Origin: Mycobacterium marseillense
GTDB taxonomy: Bacteria; Actinomycetota; Actinomycetes; Mycobacteriales; Mycobacteriaceae
DNA length: 64,000 nt
Assembly (NCBI RefSeq): GCF_010731675.1
Contig: NZ_AP022584.1
Coordinates: forward strand, 5,394,001-5,458,000
Direction of reading: 5' to 3'
Of this stretch, positions 58,778-64,000 are shown piece by piece; the stretch's first letter is position 1; every line of letters starts with the position of its first letter. The notes under the pieces were generated by a model, which did no database searches, was not told where the DNA came from, and worked only from the letters and a program-made list of their open reading frames with translations. Position numbers and translations under genes: made by a program.

Positions 58778-58854
58778 CGGGGTGTAGCGCAGCTTGGTAG
58801 CGCATCCGCTTTGGGAGCGGAAGGCCGCAGGTTCAAATCCTGTCACCCCGACCA
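58778..58854 (+). tRNA. tRNA-Pro (TGG)
   Basis: A 74-nt cloverleaf at 58778-58851 with CCA encoded at 58852-58854. The acceptor CGGGGTG pairs with CACCCCG, and the D arm is GCGC/GCGC. The anticodon loop TTTGGGA gives TGG, and the T arm is GCAGGTTCAAATCCTGT. It is 65 bases upstream of tig on the same strand, with no terminator between them, so cotranscription is possible. Confidence 0.96.
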
Positions 58855-58919
58855 GCACGACCGGCCCGCGCGCAACGCGGCCCACCGACCACCAGGAACG
58901 AGCACCGAGGAGCACACCC

Positions 58920-60302
58920 GTGAAGAGCACCGTCGAGCAGTTGAGCCCCACCCGGGTGCGCATCAATGTGGAGGTCCCCTTCTCCGAACTCGAGCCGGAC
59001 TTCCAGCGGGCCTACAAGGAGTTGGCCAGGCAGGTGCGCCTGCCCGGCTTCCGGCCGGGCAAGGCGCCGGCGAAGTTGCTGGAGGCCCGCTTCGGCCGCG
59101 AGGCGATGCTCGATCAGGTCGTCAACGAGGCGCTGCCCGCGCGGTACGGACAGGCGGTCGCCGAGTCCGAGGTGCACCCGCTGGGCCAGCCCGAGATCGA
59201 GGTCACCAAGAAGGAGTACGGCGAGGAGCTGGCGTTCACCGCCGAGGTCGACATCCGTCCCAAGCTCACCCTGCCGGACCCGGGTTCGGTGACCATCTCG
59301 GTGGACCCGATCGAGGTCAGCGACGACGACGTCGACGCCGAGCTGCAGTCGCTGCGCGCCCGATTCGGCACCCTGACCGGGGTGGAGCGCCCGGTGGCCG
59401 ACGGCGACTTCGTCTCCATCGACTTGTCGGCGACCATCGACGGCGAAGAGGTGCCGGGCGCCGCCGCGCAGGGGCTGTCGCACGAGGTCGGCTCCGGCCG
59501 GCTCATCGCGGGCCTCGACGAGGCGCTGGTCGGTCTGTCCGTTGACGAGTCCAAAGAGTTCACCGCGCAGTTGGCCACCGGCGAGCACGCGGGCAAAGAC
59601 GCGCAGGTGACCGTCACGGTCAAGTCGGTCAAGCAGCGCGAGCTGCCCGAGCCCGACGACGAGTTCGCCCAGCTGGCAAGCGAGTTCGACACCATCGAGG
59701 ATCTGCGGTCGAACCTGCGCGAGCAGGTCGGCCAGACCAAGCGCGCGCAGCAGGCCGAAAACATCCGTGACGCCGCGATCGACACGCTGCTCGAGCAGGT
59801 CGACATCCCGCTGCCCGAAGCCATCGTGAAGGCCCAGGTCGACAGCGCGCTGCACAACGCCCTGCACAGCCTCAACCACGACGAATCCAAGCTCGACGAG
59901 GTGCTCGCCCAGCAAGGCAAATCGCGCGAGGAGTTCGAGACCGAGACGCGCACCGCCGCCGAGACGGACGTCAAACGGCAGCTGCTGCTCGACGCGCTCG
60001 CCGACGAGCTGGAGGTCCAGGTCGGCCAGAACGACCTGACTGAGCGGCTGGTGGCCACGTCGCGCCAGTACGGCATCGAGCCCCAGCAGCTGCTGGCTTA
60101 CCTTCAGGAGAACAACCAGCTGCCCGCGATGTTCGCCGACGTGCGCCGCGCGCTGGCCATCGCCGAGGTGATCCGCGCGGCGACGGTCACCGACACCGCC
60201 GGAAACGCCGTCGACACCGACGAGTTCTTCGGCAAGCGCGGGGAGGCGGACGAGGACGCCGGTGACGTCGACGAATCCACGGAGACCGACGCCGAGGAGT
60301 GA
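58920..60302 (+). CDS. tig: Trigger factor (ribosome-associated chaperone, PPIase)
   Basis: A 460-residue trigger factor. The ribosome-binding signature is visible near residue 41 as GFRPGKAP, preceded by VRLP. The FKBP-like PPIase domain spans about 150-240 ([20 protein letters not shown]). The C-terminal chaperone arms form a long helical region, and the tail is strongly acidic ([17 protein letters not shown]). GTG 58920 with GAGGAG upstream. It precedes clpP1 by 118 bases, the normal tig-clpP-clpX order. Confidence 0.96.
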   Translation: MKSTVEQLSPTRVRINVEVPFSELEPDFQRAYKELARQVRLPGFRPGKAPAKLLEARFGREAMLDQVVNEALPARYGQAVAESEVHPLGQPEIEVTKKEYGEELAFTAEVDIRPKLTLPDPGSVTISVDPIEVSDDDVDAELQSLRARFGTLTGVERPVADGDFVSIDLSATIDGEEVPGAAAQGLSHEVGSGRLIAGLDEALVGLSVDESKEFTAQLATGEHAGKDAQVTVTVKSVKQRELPEPDDEFAQLASEFDTIEDLRSNLREQVGQTKRAQQAENIRDAAIDTLLEQVDIPLPEAIVKAQVDSALHNALHSLNHDESKLDEVLAQQGKSREEFETETRTAAETDVKRQLLLDALADELEVQVGQNDLTERLVATSRQYGIEPQQLLAYLQENNQLPAMFADVRRALAIAEVIRAATVTDTAGNAVDTDEFFGKRGEADEDAGDVDESTETDAEE

Positions 60303-60309
60303 CCGTGCG

Positions 60310-60327
60310 ATGACGCTGTGAGCGAAC
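60310..60327 (+). promoter_or_regulatory. Candidate ClgR operator upstream of clpP1
   Basis: ATGACGCTGTGAGCGAAC fits the actinobacterial ClgR consensus WNNWCGCYNANRGCGWWS at every defined position except one central A. It lies 94 bases before the clpP1 start and about 50 bases upstream of a TANNNT hexamer (TAGTGT, 60376-60381). ClgR is the known activator of clpP1P2 in mycobacteria. Confidence 0.55.
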
Positions 60328-60420
60328 GCGCCCGTTTCAGGGGTGCGTGGCCGCGAAACGGCGGGCCCGGTTGGTTAGTGTCGGTGAAGACAGATCTGAC
60401 AGAAAGCAGGTACCCCGGTC

Positions 60421-61020
60421 GTGACTGACATGCGTTCAAACTCGCAGGGTCTCAACCTCACGGACTCCGTCTATGAGCGCTTGCTGTCCGAGCGCATCAT
60501 CTTCCTGGGTTCGGAGGTGAGCGACGAAATCGCCAATCGGCTGTGCGCGCAGATTCTGCTGCTCGCGGCCGAGGACTCCACCAAAGACATTTCGCTCTAC
60601 ATCAACTCGCCCGGCGGATCGATCAGTGCCGGCATGGCGATCTACGACACCATGGTGCTGGCGCCGTGCGACATCGCCACCTACGCGATGGGCATGGCCG
60701 CCTCGATGGGTGAGTTCCTGTTGGCGGCGGGCACCAAGGGCAAGCGTTACGCGTTGCCGCACGCCCGCATCCTGATGCACCAGCCGCTGGGCGGGGTGAC
60801 CGGAAGCGCGGCCGACATCGCCATCCAGGCCGAGCAGTTCCACGTCATCAAAAAGGAGATGTTCCGGCTCAACGCAGAATTCACCGGGCAGTCGATCGAG
60901 CGCATCGAGGCCGACTCCGACCGCGACCGCTGGTTCACCGCGCAGGAAGCCCTCGAATACGGCTTCGTCGACCACATCATCACCCGCGCCGCCCACATCA
61001 CCAATGGAGAAGCCCGATGA
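60421..61020 (+). CDS. clpP1: ATP-dependent Clp protease proteolytic subunit 1
   Basis: A 199-residue serine peptidase with catalytic triad Ser95 ([11 protein letters not shown]), His120 ([11 protein letters not shown]) and Asp169 (ADSDRDRWF). In mycobacteria it forms one ring of the mixed ClpP1P2 tetradecamer, works with ClpX or ClpC1, and is essential. GTG 60421 is used; AGAAAGCAGG lies upstream. The N-terminal residues before [12 protein letters not shown] are the processed propeptide. The stop overlaps clpP2 (ATGA). Confidence 0.97.
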   Translation: MTDMRSNSQGLNLTDSVYERLLSERIIFLGSEVSDEIANRLCAQILLLAAEDSTKDISLYINSPGGSISAGMAIYDTMVLAPCDIATYAMGMAASMGEFLLAAGTKGKRYALPHARILMHQPLGGVTGSAADIAIQAEQFHVIKKEMFRLNAEFTGQSIERIEADSDRDRWFTAQEALEYGFVDHIITRAAHITNGEAR

Positions 61021-61652
61021 ACCCCGAAACCCAACCCCAGGCGCGCTACATCCTGCCGTCGTTCATCGAGCACTCCAGCTTTGGGATCAAAGAGTCCAAT
61101 CCGTACAACAAGCTGTTCGAGGAACGCATCATCTTCCTCGGCGTGCAGGTGGACGACGCGTCGGCGAACGACATCATGGCGCAGCTGCTGGTGCTCGAGT
61201 CGCTGGACCCCGATCGCGACATCACCATGTACATCAACTCGCCCGGTGGCGGATTCACCTCGCTGATGGCGATTTACGACACCATGCAGTACGTCCGCGC
61301 CGACATCCAGACGGTCTGCCTCGGTCAGGCCGCGTCGGCCGCGGCGGTGCTGCTGGCCGCCGGGACGCCGGGCAAGCGGATGGCACTGCCCAACGCCCGG
61401 GTGCTCATCCACCAGCCGTCGCTGCAGGGTGTCATCCAGGGGCAGTTCTCCGATCTGGAGATCCAGGCCGCCGAGATCGAGCGGATGCGCACCCTGATGG
61501 AGACCACGCTGGCCCGCCACACCGGCAAGGACGCCGCGACGGTTCGCAAGGACACCGACCGGGACAAGATCCTGACCGCCGAAGAGGCCAAGGACTACGG
61601 GATCATCGACACCGTGCTGGAGTACCGGAAGCTTTCCGCCCAGTCCGCATAG
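61017..61652 (+). CDS. clpP2: ATP-dependent Clp protease proteolytic subunit 2
   Basis: A 211-residue ClpP with catalytic Ser in [16 protein letters not shown], His in [12 protein letters not shown], and Asp in [15 protein letters not shown]. It forms the second ring of ClpP1P2 and provides the face that docks ClpX and ClpC1. ATG 61017 overlaps the clpP1 stop by four bases, so the two subunits are made in a coupled way. The transcript ends toward the convergent mmuM gene, with a hairpin repeat starting 11 bases after the stop. Confidence 0.97.
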   Translation: MNPETQPQARYILPSFIEHSSFGIKESNPYNKLFEERIIFLGVQVDDASANDIMAQLLVLESLDPDRDITMYINSPGGGFTSLMAIYDTMQYVRADIQTVCLGQAASAAAVLLAAGTPGKRMALPNARVLIHQPSLQGVIQGQFSDLEIQAAEIERMRTLMETTLARHTGKDAATVRKDTDRDKILTAEEAKDYGIIDTVLEYRKLSAQSA

Positions 61653-61662
61653 GCGATGCCGT

Positions 61663-61724
61663 CCGCGAGCGTAACCACACTGCGAAAACCTGGGCCGGAA
61701 ATCGCAGCCCAGTTACGCTCGCGG
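61663..61724. repeat. Family B hairpin repeat, copy 2
   Basis: A perfect 13-bp inverted repeat pairs CCGCGAGCGTAAC at 61663-61675 with its complement at 61712-61724. The interior contains a second pairing, CTGCGA with TCGCAG. It lies between convergent clpP2 and mmuM. The right arm encodes the last codons (Pro-Arg-Ala) and the TAA stop of mmuM. It is related to the hairpin at 13156-13215 in length, arm sequence and convergent setting. Confidence 0.8.
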
Positions 61725-62621
61725 GTTTGAAGCCGCCAGCTCTGCAATCTCGGCCGGGCCGACGCGGCAGCAGCCGCCGACGATGCGGGCCCCGGCCGCG
61801 ATCCAGCGTGAGGCGAGGTCCGCGCTGAAACGAGAACGACCGATCCACTTGTGCCGCAAGGCATCCCAGCGTTCACCGCTGTTCGGGTAGACGATGACGG
61901 GCTTGCCGACGGCCGATGCCGCCGCGATCGCGGGCAACACATCGTCGGGTGCGCAGCAGTTGACTCCCACGGCCACGATCTCGTCGACACCGGCGGCCAC
62001 CGCGAAGGCGTCGGTCAGCGGTTGGCCGGCACGGGTCCGGGCCCCATCGATGGTGTAGCTCAGCCACGCCGGCATCCCGACCGAGCGCACCAGGCCGACC
62101 AACGCCTCGGCCTCGTCGGCGTCGGGCACGGTCTCGCAGGCGAGGACGTCGGCCCCGGCGTCCGCCAGGGTCTCCAGCCGGGGACGATGCCAGCGCGCCA
62201 ATTCCGCGACCGACAGGCCGTAGCGTCCGCGGTACTCCGAGCCGTCCGCCAGTGCCGCGCCGTACGGTCCGACCGAGGCGGCGACGAGCAGGCCCTCGAG
62301 TTCGCCGGGGCCGGCCTCGTCCCGCGCGGCCTTCGCGAGTTCTACGCTGCGGCGCAACAGCACGTCGGTTTCGCGCCGGTCCAGTCCGCGCGCCGCAAAA
62401 CCCTCGAAGGACGCCTGGTAACTGGCCGTCGTCGCGATCGTGGCCCCAGCGCGAAAGTAGGCGGCGTGGACGGCGACGATCTCGCGCGGGGCGTCCGCGA
62501 GCAGCCTGGCCGACCACAACCGGTCGGACAGGTCATGACCGCGCGCTTCGAGCTCGGTGGCCAAGCCTCCATCGAGCAGCACGGTTTCGCTGGGCCAGGT
62601 GAAGGCCACGGCCAACCCCAC
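61713..62621 (-). CDS. mmuM: Homocysteine S-methyltransferase MmuM
   Basis: About 302 residues; a TIM-barrel enzyme that methylates homocysteine to methionine using S-methylmethionine (or SAM). Zinc ligands are the Cys in GVNCCAPDD and the C-C pair in VGGCCRVGP. The N-terminal LDGGLATELEARGHDLSD is the family start. The start codon is uncertain: GTG 62621 gives the length remembered for Rv2458, GTG 62609 is four codons shorter, and no strong ribosome binding site is visible. The final residues come from a hairpin repeat arm. Confidence 0.9.
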   Translation of the reverse strand: MGLAVAFTWPSETVLLDGGLATELEARGHDLSDRLWSARLLADAPREIVAVHAAYFRAGATIATTASYQASFEGFAARGLDRRETDVLLRRSVELAKAARDEAGPGELEGLLVAASVGPYGAALADGSEYRGRYGLSVAELARWHRPRLETLADAGADVLACETVPDADEAEALVGLVRSVGMPAWLSYTIDGARTRAGQPLTDAFAVAAGVDEIVAVGVNCCAPDDVLPAIAAASAVGKPVIVYPNSGERWDALRHKWIGRSRFSADLASRWIAAGARIVGGCCRVGPAEIAELAASNPRA

Positions 62622-62961
62622 GTCGCCACTGTAGGGTGATTTCGTGGGGGTTCGCCCAGGCTCCGGGTGATCGTTCGGGTTGGGTCGGCACCTCCGCCGG
62701 AGGCGGGATCGGGCGGCCGCCAGACTCAGTCGCATTACAACCGCGACACGCCAAAGACACGCAAAGCGCGTCTTTCGCGAGCGACGGGCACCGTCTGGCT
62801 ATATCTTTCCTCCATACGGAAGCGGCATGAACTCCCGCAAATACCATCGGCGCGATTCGGCGTTTATGGTCGCGGCGGGCCCGATCAAGCGGGTAGCGTC
62901 GGTGAATACATGCGGGGACAGGGAAGACCAACGGCGAAGAGGAAGTAGGCGCTGAAGCACC
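62622..62961 (+). other. Upstream region of clpX
   Basis: A 340-base gap between divergent mmuM and clpX. It must hold both promoters and a clpX leader. Small open frames crossing it have no start signal and poor codon use. A TANNNT hexamer (TATCTT, 62802-62807) is a possible -10 for a 150-base leader. No ClgR-type site as good as that before clpP1 was seen. The first bases after 62740 are richer in A and T than usual. Confidence 0.45.
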
Positions 62962-64000
62962 ATGGCACGCATCGGAGACGGCGGGGACCTGCTGAAGTGC
63001 TCGTTCTGCGGGAAGAGCCAGAAGCAGGTAAAGAAACTCATTGCTGGCCCCGGTGTCTACATCTGCGATGAGTGCATCGACCTCTGCAACGAGATCATCG
63101 AAGAGGAACTCGCCGACGCCGACGACGTGAAGCTCGATGAGCTTCCCAAGCCGATCGAGATCCGGGAATTCCTCGAGGGCTACGTCATCGGTCAGGACAC
63201 CGCCAAGCGGACGCTCGCGGTCGCGGTCTACAACCACTACAAGCGGATCCAGGCCGGCGAGAAGGGCCGCGACTCGCGGCACGAGCCGGTCGAGCTGACC
63301 AAGTCCAACATCTTGATGCTCGGGCCGACCGGGTGCGGTAAGACCTACCTGGCGCAGACGCTCGCCAAGATGCTCAACGTCCCGTTCGCCATCGCCGACG
63401 CCACCGCCCTGACCGAAGCCGGCTACGTCGGTGAGGACGTCGAAAACATCCTGCTCAAGCTCATCCAGGCCGCCGACTACGACGTCAAGCGCGCGGAGAC
63501 GGGCATCATCTACATCGACGAGGTCGACAAGATCGCCCGCAAGAGCGAGAACCCGTCGATCACCCGCGACGTCTCCGGGGAGGGCGTGCAGCAGGCCCTG
63601 CTGAAGATCCTGGAGGGCACCCAGGCGTCGGTGCCCCCGCAGGGCGGCCGCAAGCACCCGCACCAAGAGTTCATCCAGATCGACACCACCAACGTGCTGT
63701 TCATCGTCGCGGGGGCGTTCGCCGGCCTGGAGAAGATCATCTACGAGCGCGTCGGCAAGCGGGGCCTGGGCTTCGGCGCCGAGGTCCGCTCGAAGGCCGA
63801 GATCGACACCACCGACCACTTCGCCGAGGTCATGCCCGAGGACTTGATCAAGTTCGGCTTGATCCCCGAGTTCATCGGCCGGCTGCCGGTGGTCGCCTCG
63901 GTCACCAACCTGGACCGCGAGTCGCTGGTCAAGATCCTGTCCGAGCCGAAGAACGCGCTGGTCAAGCAGTACCTGCGGCTCTTCGAGATGGACGGCGTGG
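62962..64000 (+). CDS. clpX: ATP-dependent Clp protease ATPase subunit ClpX (3' end outside window)
   Basis: The first 346 residues of ClpX, the AAA+ unfoldase that feeds ClpP1P2. The N-terminal zinc-binding domain has [10 protein letters not shown] and CDECIDLC. Walker A is GPTGCGKT and Walker B is [11 protein letters not shown]. The pore loop GYVG is within [12 protein letters not shown], and sensor motifs follow ([13 protein letters not shown] with the arginine finger). ATG 62962. The frame is open to the last base. Confidence 0.97.
   Translation, partial: MARIGDGGDLLKCSFCGKSQKQVKKLIAGPGVYICDECIDLCNEIIEEELADADDVKLDELPKPIEIREFLEGYVIGQDTAKRTLAVAVYNHYKRIQAGEKGRDSRHEPVELTKSNILMLGPTGCGKTYLAQTLAKMLNVPFAIADATALTEAGYVGEDVENILLKLIQAADYDVKRAETGIIYIDEVDKIARKSENPSITRDVSGEGVQQALLKILEGTQASVPPQGGRKHPHQEFIQIDTTNVLFIVAGAFAGLEKIIYERVGKRGLGFGAEVRSKAEIDTTDHFAEVMPEDLIKFGLIPEFIGRLPVVASVTNLDRESLVKILSEPKNALVKQYLRLFEMDGV

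Noticed and set aside
62667..62955. Small open frames upstream of clpX as a coding gene.
   Set aside because: Two different frames compete, neither has a ribosome binding site, and composition is unlike mycobacterial proteins.

Overview
The window is a high-GC actinobacterial chromosome segment from a slow-growing, non-tuberculous Mycobacterium, probably near the M. avium complex. Gene order from bcp to clpX follows, in reverse orientation, the M. tuberculosis Rv2521-Rv2457c block: bcp, lppS/ldtB, orn, cmrA, bkaR, the accD1-bkdC genes, echA14, lipQ, plsB2, ettA, gdh, aglA, glbO, pepN, rpiB, nei, lipP, tig, clpP1P2, mmuM, clpX. These matches rest on remembered protein families and lengths; no search was run. 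There is no prophage, insertion sequence, CRISPR array, PE/PPE gene or obvious secondary-metabolite cluster. Species cannot be fixed from the sequence alone.

Layout. 1-11 kb: the end of a cytochrome P450, the peroxiredoxin Bcp, DUF3618 and DUF3556-type membrane proteins, tRNA-Lys, an Eis-like acetyltransferase, an MMPL/RND exporter, a DMT permease, a lipoprotein L,D-transpeptidase, a small lipoprotein, tRNA-His and oligoribonuclease. 11-17 kb: a HerA-like ATPase, a CmrA-type mycolate reductase, an Atg22-like MFS permease, an MmpS-like protein and the TetR repressor BkaR. 17-27 kb: the branched-chain/leucine catabolic genes accD1-accA1-fadE19-maoC-citE, mostly joined by 4-bp ATGA/GTGA overlaps, then bkdABC, then a convergent echA14. 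Two copies of a 20-bp palindrome flank the bkaR-accD1 divergent promoters.

27.6-29.6 kb is a gene-poor variable island ending at tRNA-Arg. It holds one hypothetical gene and two very small exported-peptide candidates. 29.8-36.8 kb is a lipid-assembly run: LipQ esterase, WS/DGAT acyltransferase, a HAD-PlsC fusion and PlsB2. 36.8-52 kb holds a CopD-CtaG membrane protein, a second SSB, EttA, the giant NAD-glutamate dehydrogenase with two overlapping small genes, a flavoprotein, alpha-glucosidase, truncated haemoglobin GlbO, an HNH protein, CtaJ and a DUF5130 protein. 52-64 kb carries PepN, a DsbA-like oxidoreductase with an unusual CPWA active site, RpiB, an Fpg/Nei glycosylase, a collagen-like secreted protein, LipP, tRNA-Gly, tRNA-Pro and the protein quality-control run tig-clpP1-clpP2-(mmuM)-clpX.

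The least explained structures are two families of intergenic repeats. Family A is three tandem doublets of an exactly 45-nt unit with inverted ends. Family B is two ~60-nt hairpins between convergent genes, one of which supplies the last codons and stop of mmuM.
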